Shown here one piece after another: positions 25,739-36,703 of a stretch of DNA of 64,000 nucleotides. The notes under the pieces were generated by a model that saw nothing but the letters and a program-made list of their open reading frames with translations, was not told the origin of the DNA and searched no databases. The position numbers and the translations under genes were made by a program. How positions within the stretch are numbered: position 1 is the first letter of the stretch; each line of letters opens with the position of its first letter. Origin of the DNA: Corinectria fuckeliana (Eukaryota > Ascomycota > Sordariomycetes > Hypocreales > Nectriaceae); contig WPDH01000140.1 in NCBI GenBank assembly GCA_019137255.1, positions 62,001-126,000 of the forward strand, written 5' to 3'.

Positions 25739-27045
25739 CATAGTAATATCGTGTATCTGCCTATCTGTGAACGTGGCCTGGGCTTTTTTTTCGCAAGTTT
25801 CGTCTCATGTGTCCCTAGTTCCAGACAAAAGCCCCCCCAGTTATAATCCTGGTCCCCCCCCCCTGGTCCAGTCGCAACAGGGCATGAGATACGGGGGGGG
25901 AGGTGTTACAGCCCCCGGCCTCGCGTTTCTCGGGGAGGGAAGCCTTGAAATAGAATAGAAAGAAAGAAAGAAAAAAGAGGAAACAGAAATAGAAATAGAA
26001 AAGAACAAATCGGAGCCGTTGATTTTAAATTAGAAAATCTGCATGCCCTGGCCTGCCGCTTGCTCTCTTCGTTGCTTGTGACGAGGCACGTGAACAACGG
26101 GAGTGTCCCCGAGAAGCCAACATTCCCTGTCTTCATCAATCTTGCATGATCCTCCGTCACCGTGCCGAAGAAGTGGCTTTATCCGCAATGGATACTCACA
26201 GGACCTTTGCTTTTAGCCGACTCGGCATTTGTTGGTCGACGCGGGTTGGCGGGCTTGCGTTGGCTTGGCTGCAGACCGCCGGACGAGTGCGTCTATGCTA
26301 TGGATATGTCTATGTATGTTCTAGGATATGTCTCTGTAACGACACCCAGCCACCCACGGCGACGGAGCCATGGCAAGCAGACGATGTTTTAGTGAGGTAG
26401 ATCGCATGTGCACCTGCATTGGTGCCGCGCCCCCGTTATGCAAGCAAAGCAAGCAGAGACTAGGAGCGACGGCGAGATGGTGAGCGAGCATCAGAAGCAA
26501 AGCCAGCGACCATGACGAGAATGAGTATCTGACAAGCAAGATTCCTCTTGGGCTGCGCACCGTAGGGCAGATCCTCCAATCTCCCGGCTTCCCACCTGGA
26601 CGGCGAGCCGCCTCTGTTCTTAGAAACACCTTCCCAACTCTCTCCTCCGCTCCCGATTGCCCTCCCACATCCCACATCCCACATCCCCCTCACATCACCA
26701 CCATCACCGCCATCACCACCATCCTCCTCCTCCATCCTCCTCCTCCACCTCTCCAATCCACCTCGTCCCCGCTCTCTCCCCTCACAGCTCTCTGCACTAA
26801 AACCACAACAGGGGCCATGCCGGCGCGACGGTGGACCTGCAATACATACATACAACATACCTTGATACCTTCACCCGGAAGCCCAATGGCCGTGCGCAGA
26901 CCGCATTAATCGGGCCCATCCTGCCAGTTTGCAGCATGTCATTTGCCCACCGTGAGGCGGCGACCTAGCACTAGCGCAGGTCCATCCGCCCACCGTCTTG
27001 GGGCATCCACGGAACAGGTCGTCTAGGGTCATCCAGAAAACCGTC

Positions 27046-27080
27046 CGTCCATCCATCCATCTATCCATCCGTCCATCACA

Positions 27081-27127
<47 letters not shown>

Positions 27128-27150
27128 NNCAACCCCCCCCCCCCCCCCCC
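27046..27150. repeat. CCAT repeat, poly-C tract and N gap
   Basis: CCGT/CCAT tetranucleotides lead into a run of 46 C, then two N (27,128-27,129), CAA and another run of 18 C. As at 1,804-1,854, the gap falls inside a C homopolymer, so the C count and the join are unreliable. Confidence 0.85.
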
Positions 27151-29510
27151 AGGCGGCTTTCACCAGGGCCGTCACACGGCTGTGCCTCTAAAGTGCCTGG
27201 CTGCCATGTCTAGGGTGCGTCATACAAAATGCCTCCCAGGTCTCTCGACACGGACCGACTCAACGCTAACCCGCGGACTTGCAGCTGAATGATGGAAGAA
27301 GACGTTCTGTTTCAGGTGAGCCGATGTATCGAGAGAGCCTCGCATGGACGAGTGCCTGTCTTCGTTCACGGGCCACATTCAGCTTGGAGTATCATCATCA
27401 TCATTCTGCCATTTCGGCTCTTCTTCTGTCCAATTGACAGCATCCCAGCAAAAGAAAGCTGCTGCCATGCCAAGTGGCTCCAAAGACGCCGCAACTAGCC
27501 CAAACTTCTCAACCCTGAACCCATGCCGAAGCAAGCCGAGCGAGCAGAAGTAATTGCATGGCACATGTTGTCATTAGAAAACCAAGGACCATAAACACCG
27601 CTGCATAAAGCTTTATTTTGTTTGTTTCTTTATTTGTTTCTTTGTTTGCCTGTTTCTAACCTCCGTGCTCATTTCTCTCTCCGCGACGTCTGCCGTCCTT
27701 AAACACCACTCATCGGCAACCCTAACCCCATAGTCGAAAAAGTCGCCTATCTACCTACATCCCTCCTAGGTGCCGCTCCTCTGCCGCTCCCCCGGACTCC
27801 CCTCGTATTCATCGGTCGAGGGTATCCTTGTCCCATTCCTTCCTGGGCAATTTGGTAAGAAGGGCCTCAGTTGCAGCGACCCAGGCCGATGCACCTCAAA
27901 GATGGAGCCTTTCTGTTTTCCTTGAAGACCAATGCTCGCCGTCACGCAGCAGCCGCCGCCTTCCTACCCAAGTAGGGAAGTGCAGCGAGCGCTCCACTGT
28001 CACCTCACTATGCAGATGGTGAAGAAACAAGACTAGTCCGCCTGTGAGCTCTGACATGGACCGCTCAGTCGTGGAATACGATTAAAGGACGGGAGGTTAG
28101 TTTCGTGAGTTCCACTGGGGTTGCTTGCCGCGGCCTTTGTACTACCTACGTACTTCGTACATGACTAGCTGGTTGTCAAGCTGAGAGACTCGACTACTTC
28201 TCTCCTGATTCCGAGCTCAATTTGCGCGTGCTTCCCGTTTTAGAACCTGCAAGGGGGTACGAGCTTTGTACGAAATCTCCCCGGTTGTATTGCAGTGGCA
28301 AGAAACCTGATGGCTCTGTGTAAGGGTAGTTGGGGGGGTGGCTGACGCCAGTTTTCAGAAAGACTTCTTGTTGAGGCCTATAGGGGCGGTGTGCCAGCAC
28401 TTTGGAAGCACATTCATTACCCGCCAAAGCAGGTAATCAAAGGTTTTGGCAAGCAGTTTCCGGTCTCTAGCCCCTGTCCTTGGTTTTCCTCTCGCCAAAA
28501 CCCTTTGCCATCATCGTCCGGAGCAATACACCATTCCCGTACTCGATAACGGTAAACCGGCCATGTCTTGCCTCGGTCTCGAAACGATCGACGGGTTCGC
28601 ACTCCACGCTTTGAAGCACCTCCTACCACCTTGCTTCGAGTCGACGATCTTCACATGCAGGAAAGCTCTCCACCTGCGAATATGCGACACAGTACAGCAA
28701 CACATGAACACTCACACTTGGCAGTTGAGGAAATTCCTCATTTTGAAGCTTAAACCTGTGTTCCCCGTTAGTTATCTCACCTCATTATTGTCTCCCTTAG
28801 TAGGTAAGGTAGGTAACTGTCGAGAATGTCGGAGAAAACACGCCCCGTAGGACCATTCATCCACGGAATAGCATCCAGTAAAACACGATCTAAGGTAGAA
28901 ATAGGGCCATATCTTGCCTCCTGTTTCGTTGTGCTATCGTGGGTTCGTAGAGGGGTCTATGCCAGATTCAGGCAGTTCATGCGAGCAGCTTACAGCCAGG
29001 CCTCGGCTTGGAGTGTGTAGGGTAAGCCGCGACCCCTTGCTATCAAGACTTGCTACACCAGGCGTTTCCTAGCCTGGTGCCTTAGTTTGCTTGACAAGAT
29101 GAAGAGGTTATTTAGAGCAATGATTGGGGCTATGAAGCCTCAGTACGGGTCGTAAATCTGTCTGAAGGACTGACTTTCAACCCTACGCATCAAGATAGGT
29201 CTAACAGGAAACTGGTGTTGTAACATTGAAAGCTAGAACTTCTTTGAACCGCCATGCCTTCAACATATTGGCACCAAGACTCACCCAATAACGTGGTAGA
29301 GCGCATCTAGGTGCCGAACCACTTGCATGTCAACTTCGAACACCCTCAGCAGTGTAAGTGGATCCCATGTGTTTTCAGGCACAGCAGAAATGAACCTGGG
29401 ACAATACCAACTACCCGACTAGCCCATCTTTCCTCTCTTTATGGGATTCAAAATATACTCCCACCCAAGACCTAGAGACCAAACACTAAACTTTATATCA
29501 TTAACACGCA

Positions 29511-30553
29511 TCAAGAAACGCTCCAGTCGCACGACACCGTCCACATCTCGCCCTCCAACTCCACTTCCCACACCGGCTGGCCTACGATAACCACGCTCCC
29601 CAAGCCCACGACCGCCCTGCGTCCCAGCCCCGTCAACCGACCCTCACCCGCGAGCAAGAACCTCTTCGATGCCCCCCCTACCCCTTCAACCCGACCCTTT
29701 ACGAGATACATCCTCCGGCCGGGCCGGATCTCCTCGACCGCCACTCTCGCGACAGCCTCGGCAGCCGGGTGGTCCTCGCCTTCCCAGCCCTTGACGTCCG
29801 AGAGCCAGCCCTGGAGGCCCGCGGCGAGCCCGCCGGCGAGATACTTCACGCCGCGGCGCTGCGGAGAGAATGCGGCCGGTAGCCCGTCGCCCATGCTATC
29901 CGTTTCGGTGGGTTTGAAGCGTGGCGGGGGGCGGAATGTCGGCTGCGGGGGGGCTTCTGCCTCACCTCCGGCAACCTCCATGGAGCTGGTCGTTGGGGTG
30001 TGGCCACCCTCGAATGGCTCGCCTTCTGAGTTGTCGCCTACGTCGTGATCTTGGTCGGGCTGGACAGGAGAGTCCGGCATCGGCGAGATGGATACTCTTC
30101 GCCGCTTGGCCTCTCGCTCCTCCAAGGGAGAACTGCCATCTGACAAGTCAAATTGTGTAAGAGAGTCAGGTTCCGGATCGCTATCCGACATTCCCGCGCT
30201 ATCATCCCGTGAGGTTGTCAGGGCGTCTGACTCGACCTCGATAGAGTCATTGAGCACGTCGTCTCCCCCCTCTTCATTCTCATCTTCCGTAGAACTCTCC
30301 TCGACGCGATCTTCCACCTCTTCCACATCGTCAATGAGCCCGCTCCGTCCCTGTGTCGGCTTCAGCACCGACGAGGAGCTGAATCGTGGCGTGGACTGGA
30401 AGCGCGGAGGCCCGGTGGGCGTTTGCGATGACTGAGTGCCCCGCTTCGCGAGGAGGAATCTCCGGGGAGTGGGTGTCTATGGAAGGCGTGAGTTCATGGG
30501 TCCAGTAGATGACGCTTTCTCGACAGCCCACTCACGCTTGGAGGATGGCTCAT
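29511..30553 (-). CDS. Hypothetical acidic fungal protein with conserved C-terminal domain
   Basis: Two exons on the minus strand: an 18-bp first exon (30553-30536) and 30476-29511, separated by a 59-bp GTGAGT...ATAG intron; 327 aa. Splicing gives MSHPPSTPTPRRFLLAKRG, and the TPRRF/PPRF/TPRF repeats of the N-terminus continue into the long exon, which supports the tiny exon. Residues about 60-120 are strongly acidic with a basic patch (EAKRRRVS) that could be a nuclear signal. The last ~120 residues are ordered: PRRG-x-KYLAGGLAAGLQGWL, then MYLVKGRVEG, then strand-like segments ending WEVELEGEMWTVSCDW. The strand order could fit a small OB-like barrel; that is inference only. I do not recognise a named family. 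It could be a chromatin or telomere-associated factor, unproven. Confidence 0.72.
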
Positions 30554-31344
30554 GGTGTATTGACTAGCTGCATGGCGCTCGGCGACTTGCTCGTACAATC
30601 ACCCAGCACACTGGAGATACCCGAGGTAGTGTCGATTTGGACGACAGACTGTCGTTATGAAGCAGGAATTCTCCATGCGGAACTGGGCGCTGTAAGAGGC
30701 GGGCATGAGCCATGGAGGCACCAAATGATTGGAGTCCACGGAAATGACGTTGATTGATTGAAGGCGATTCACGGCAGAATCCAGGCGGTGTGTCCAATTG
30801 GGATTGGTTCCACCAACCTCTTAGCTTAAGACTGCTTTCTTATTGACGCCATGAATCGAATTGACACACTTCATCAGCGTAGACAGGATATACGGAATTG
30901 AACAATATTAACATTGTATTTCCGAGAATGACCAGATCTCAAATCCTATCTCTTGTCTTCCGTACAAAAAGAAAGTCATTTAATGGGCCTTGTTGATGGC
31001 TCTAATACAGGGCGGACACTCTCATGTGCCGGCCTTTTCCGTCTTCAGCAGGCGTACTTCTCGCTAGATGTTCCTACAAAATGCCAGGCTGTGCTGCGCG
31101 CCCGGCGAGCCACCCTCTATGTGCTATGCATTGTAACGATCGCGGAACCGTTTCCATGACCAAAGTATTTTCTTCCACTGGAGACAAGAGTTTTCAGACC
31201 AGCACGACAAGCAATTGTAAACCACGACGGGGTACAACAGGCCTGAGAGGTGGGATATGTAAAAATCGTGTCTCGGAACGGACCAAGTCATGGTTCATGT
31301 TGAGAAGGAATGGTTGATCCAAAGGCTAGCAATAATTCATTGTT
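30554..31344. other. Intergenic region (0.8 kb)
   Basis: Lies between the promoter side of the acidic hypothetical gene and the 3' end of the DUF3405 gene. No further feature seen. Confidence 0.6.
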
Positions 31345-33777
31345 TTAACCATAAGCAAGGTCGAAACCAGTCTTGTGGTTCTTCTTGGTCGGTACGGTGT
31401 TCTTGACATGATGCAGCATCACTGGCGGCAAACAAGGGCGGCCATGTTTCTCTTCCCATTTCTTGCCACCGATGCCCGTGTCCTTCCAACCCATCCAGTT
31501 GTTGAACAGGCGGTTGGGAGGCTCCGCTCGGTAGTACCATGTCGAGCCCTGATACCTTCGTTCACGCCCCCAACCCATGGGGCTACCACGGCCGCCACTC
31601 TCGCCGTTCTCTCCAGGGTTGAACCATTTAGCAAGGAATTTACCGTTCCAGTCTCGGTCCATGAAGACCGGGTGAGGGGCATACACGGCCTTCAATCCAT
31701 GAAGAAGGGCAACGGTCTGCGGAGTCATCTCGGAGGCAACGTGGTTGCCCCGGAGGTTTTCCACATGCATGATGTTGAGTAGCTTCTTGGAAACCCGCGA
31801 CTGGGTGACGATGGTGGTTCGGCGTGGTAGGTCTTTGGACGCATGGGTCGCGTCGTTGTAGCCCCATACGTGGTTTGCAATGACCCAGTTGCTGTCGATG
31901 GGATTGAAAATGGGCCCCACGGTGATGACATCCGCCTCCTCGCCAACGCCCCATTCGTAGTTATCATCGCCAGGGCTAGCGACTGGGGGTTTGGGTCCGA
32001 CGGGATTGATAAAAGGCAGGTCTATCGGCCCCCAAATGGTGTCATTGCCGTATCGCCTCTCAATATCCTCGCGAAACTCCGTGTCGTATTGCCCGTGATA
32101 TTCGGGAATGTACCATCGCTCGTTTCTTTCCCACAAGCCCTTTCGAGGCTGCTTCTTCGAGAATCCCTCTAGCTTCTTCAGAAGCTCGTAGTGGTGTCCC
32201 GTGAAACGGAAGTCCATCTCCCAGTTCCAGACGTAGTCAAACTGGGGGTGATCTTGACTGAATTTCTGGACTGAAAGCCACTGTGCGGTATGCACGCTGC
32301 GCTCCTGCTCATCCTTCAGCGCCTTGTAAGTGTCCCCAACGAGCTCGTCATTCCAAAGAATAGTAATTCCTTGGAATTCAGGGGGTACGCTCTGCTGAAG
32401 GACGTATTGGTAAGTGTCGGCATCGTCGAAGATGCGAAGAGCGTTGTCCTTGACCTGGACCAGCAGGAATACCTCGTACTCACCTCCGGACCTGAGAGAC
32501 AGCTCGCTGACAAGGGATCGGATTATCTGCTTGTCGTTCTCGGTATAGACCATGCCGGTGTACGATCGCAAGAGAACGGCAGTTCGTGATTCCGAAACGA
32601 ACCCGTTTGTGGCGCTTCGGTTGCTGTTGTGTTGGATTTCGTTGTCGAGTCCAACGGCGTCTGCGGCCACAGGCAGCCCCTCCTCTTTAGGCTCCCTTTT
32701 GACGTCCCGTTCGCCTAAGAAGGAGTCTCTCGGGGCTTGGCCCACGATGGGTTCGGCTGTCTCGGGATAGATGCTCAAGAATTCATTCTTGCGAGCCTTG
32801 TTCATGTCGTAACGCTGCGCGTTCTTATGCACGCAGCCTCGTTGAAGATCACCCCAGTTGACCTTATCCCAGTCCAAGCGCTCCCGCTTACCGTCCCCAG
32901 CATTTTTGTACTGGGGAGTCAGACCGTAAGGGCCGTATCGCGTCTCCCGCTCCCAGCATAGATTGCCGTCCATGTCCATAACATCGTAACCACCTAACCT
33001 TGGAGCGGGCCATTCGTGCGGTCGGCCTTTGAAAACCAACAGATCTTGAATGTAATCGTTGGTAGCGCCCTTGCATGGAACGTAAGGTGCAAAGCCTTGT
33101 ACCTTTCGCTCATGACTGTTGTAATCTGGGTAAGGATCGTAGCGGACCGGCTTCTCGACACTATATTCGACATCGGAATCGGAATCGTATCGTAGGTCGG
33201 AGCTGAACTCGTCGGTACGGACCTCCTGGTCCTCTAGAGTGGCGAGAGTGTTGCCGTAGATGAGGTTAGAGGTGGGAAGGCTGTGGTGTCTGTGTAAGCA
33301 TGGTCCAGGCCTGGCCGTATCGCAAAATCGGAGTTTGAGGTTATAGACTCACTTTGCGGTCACAGAGTAGGCGTGTCTCCATTCCTTCCTCATGTCCTTC
33401 TCGTGCTGCAGCCTTCCGATGGAGCCAAAGCCTCGATCCTTGCCATCGGTCTCGTAGCCGAGCTCAACATCGTTGGGATCCTCGTTGTCGGTGGGATCCC
33501 TCCAGTCCTTGATCTCTTCGGCGGTGAGCTCCCACAGCTCCTTTCTGGGGGCGGCCCCGTGGGGTTTCTGGCTTTCGTCGCCGGTGTTCGAGAACTGTTG
33601 GCTCTGGGAACCTCCGTGGGGTTCATGGGCTCCATGGGCGTCATGGGGAACGACTGAGCTCGAGCCGCTGAAGAGGAGATAGTAGGCCGACAGCATGGCG
33701 ACAACGATGAGGAACATCGACTTGGGTCGCAGCTTGGTGCCGAACATGCGCCGCCCATGGCTATGCCATTTCGCCAT
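31345..33777 (-). CDS. DUF3405 type II membrane protein, glycosyltransferase-like
   Basis: Two exons on the minus strand (33777-33353, 33289-31345) with a 63-bp GTGAGT...ACACAG intron, 789 aa. I chose the ATG of MAKWHSHGRRMF because it places a basic cytosolic stub before a single membrane anchor (about residues 20-37, MFLIVVAMLSAYYLLF); the frame continues open upstream but without an ATG. The luminal part matches the fungal DUF3405 family (PF11885): AVLLRSYTGM, VFLLVQVKDN, FDYVWNWEMDFRFTGHHYEL, WYIPEYHG, GEEADVITVGPIFNP, and a C-terminal WYYRAEPPNRLFNNWMGW. The anchor topology and the WEMDFR motif fit a Golgi glycosyltransferase. The donor and acceptor are unknown, so the activity is inference. 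Confidence 0.93.
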
Positions 33778-36703
33778 GTTGGGCGACGTAGCCTTGCTGA
33801 AGAAGGGAAGGGTCGGTCGGCGGGCGGACCGCGAAGTTGGTCGCGTCGTGATCAATCGGGAAACGGCGTCGCCAAGGAGTTGGTCGAAAGTTTGCAATGC
33901 CAATCTGGATCACAGGCGCATGGTTTGGTCTCTCGCAAAGAGCCGGAACCGGGCTGCGCGTGGTGGAGAGGCAAGTCGCAGCAGGCAGGGTCCGTCGAAG
34001 GCTGGGCGAGACAGGTGTCAACCTTGAATAAAAGCCAAGACGTAGCCTTGCTTTCCAGTCTCAGTTCACTCTTCTTTTGGTGCCGGGCCGGATTAGTTCC
34101 TAAAGGAGCGTGACGGTCTCTGTCAAAGAAGACCGGGTGGAAAATCGTGTTCTGTTGCTGCTGCTCGAAATGCAAAGGAAGAGAGAGAAGATGCTAGGGG
34201 TACGAAGAGACTCCAACCAGGGGGTTGGAATGATCAGGCACAAGCACGAGTCGAAGGCAGGCCGGAGCAGGATTCGGAGCGACCTGTCGCAGTTTCTGAT
34301 TAGGGGAGAAACTATCCGTAAGGTCTGAGCAGATGTGGCGCCAATAGAGTGGGCAGGCGGGTACAGCATGTGCGTCTGCACCTCCAAAATGTCTAGATTA
34401 CCATAGAATGTCTGGTCTAATAAATTCCATGGCGGGGAGGGTCGAGTGCCCTGTCATGGAGGAAGCCAGGGGACGACAGGGGTGCACCCACCCCCCTGAA
34501 CCAGCGGGAATTCAAAGGCAGTTGGGGGTCTAACCCGGGGCTGCAGGGGCCGGAGTGGAGATGGCTATCCACTATCAATTCACCACCCACTTGACCTCCT
34601 AAGCCATCCGTGTGTTAACTTAAGTTGCTATCCACGACATGGAACTTGGAAGCGGACACAGGAGGGTTTTACCACGTAGCCGGTGCTTTGATTTAGCGAA
34701 CGACCGAGTGTCGGCTTGCTCTAGCAGTGAATGGCCCTTCCATTCAGATCAGTGATATTGGACGGTGCAATTTAGACCTGGCGAGCATGGGTGGACGGGG
34801 GTGTTTGCCAATCTGGGCAGGTTGTTGCAGGCCTGTTTGTATCCTACTCTGTACAGCGCTGTCCCGTGGAAGCTGCCACGCTACACAGCATGTGCATTCA
34901 TACATATGTGCAGCATGTCGGTAGTTTTGAAGGGATCGGAAACCAGAGAGGAGTTGAGTATAGCTTCGACCCATACTCTTATTTTCGTGGACTAATTACC
35001 ACAACCGCCGTTGTCGGTGGGTGCGTGGCTTTGGTAGGTAGGTACCTAGTGAGGGCGGTAAGTGTGGTGCCTCTAGGTACTCGAGGCTAATTGTTTTCCA
35101 TTCAAACCTCAACTTCATCCTTCACTCTTCCACGCACGCCGGAGACTGGACTGGGCTTTTCTTCTCGGTGGGGCCGCCCCCTGACTGTCGTCATCAACGT
35201 CGCAACACCCGAACGATACACAAGGATCTTGTTGAACAGCTGGCATCATCATCACTATCATCACAACCGACCTTGATGGGATCGGTAACACAACACTGCC
35301 GCTGTTCTGAATGCGTGTCCTTACGAGGCACGAAAAGGATCGGGTGTGCTTAGCTGACTGAGGCGTAACGCGGTCAGGGTCTTGATTGTGGTCAACGACA
35401 CCAATAATGTCGACTGTCGTTAGAAATCTATTAATAAGACCACCCGCCCTTCTTGCTTCTGTTTGCTTGCTATGCTAGCTAATTTGCTAGCCTAATTCCC
35501 GTCTCTCGATGACCCTCGCTGTGATCATCACAATTGTCTCAGAGCTGTCGATCTCGGGCGTACTAATTTGAAACATGGAGGCTTGATTATGCTAGGCACG
35601 CTTCAGCTTAACTATGTACATGACTCCTCCTAAAAGAGGTACCCGAGAAAGCCATTGGTCTAAATCAATGACACCAGTCAAGTTCATTTGCCAGGCCACA
35701 CTTGACGACGTTTCTTTCGGTGATTGGCAGCTTACAATGACGGTCACTGAAGTTGGAGTCAAGGATGTAATCAACGTACTCACAAACAGATAGCTGTCCC
35801 ATATTGTTAAGCTAAATATGGCGCTGATCCAAGGAGGGCGCTAAGCACGGCACGGCACAGGGAAATATCAAGGCAACGCGTCACCCTCGCCCACAGTGGA
35901 GAGGTCCAAACATCCCACGGGCCGCACGTGTTAGTACTATGTACCTATGTAAATTCACTTTTTGTATGCATGCACTACCGCTTTCAAAGGGTGTCAGCAA
36001 GAGCTCGACGGCGTCGACATATCGTCTAATAAGTCAGAGAGATATGCATCCGTTCGGCCCGAAAACCCGTTTCGTTCGCTTCGGCTGGACTTCCCTGTCT
36101 GGGTCATTGTCTGCCATTCCTTCTGGGAGAAATGGCATACGTAAGTCACTCTAACTACGTTGTTATGCACCTTGTTATATCACAATCGCCACAGTTGTTG
36201 CTAAATCATGTACAGCTCGATGTGAATTGTATTACTACGAAGCTTCTTGTGAAGTCTCCATCTGAAACGCAGGACTTCCATCCCACGCCGTCTCAAAGCC
36301 GATGCTTCCCCGCACGAGGCATGAAAATACCACCGTCGCCCCCAGATATGCGTGTACGATGCCTTGAAACTCCTCGCGACGTAAATCGAAACACAAATGA
36401 CCGACTGATGCTAATGCCGTAGTCCTTTCCGGGTAAAACCAAAAGCATGCAAAAGCAGAGCACCCGGTTTTCCTCAGGTCCAGCCAGGTATATGGGGGAG
36501 TATAAAATCAAAATCAGGGGGTATAGTGAAGCAGAAAAAAGCAACATGCCAATGAATCCCAACTCCTGCGTCAAAGGACTACAAAATCAACTGTGTAGGA
36601 CCGTGAGGGGTTACGTCAGGGCCGGTATTACAAAGTGAGATAGGTCCATTAGGAAGTCGTATAGTCAAAAAAGTGTCAAAGAATTAGGTCGGATATCGTG
36701 TCA
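33778..36703. other. Intergenic region (2.9 kb)
   Basis: Upstream of the DUF3405 gene and downstream of the LIM gene. No defensible gene. Words such as TAGGTAGGTACCTAG (35,034-35,050) recur, as elsewhere in the intergenic DNA. Confidence 0.55.

Larger units (their letters stand above)
21842..29510. other. Large gene-poor region (7.7 kb)
   Basis: No frame shows a domain or a spliced model that I can defend. It holds a TTAGGGTTGGGG-like word near 22,718, CT and CGTGTAT repeats (25,088-25,750), a CCAT/CATC-rich stretch (26,660-26,770), a second N gap in poly-C (27,082-27,150) and several TACTTCGTA words (near 23,958 and 28,150). The first ~500 bp are the probable promoter of the ORP1-like gene. 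Confidence 0.5.
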
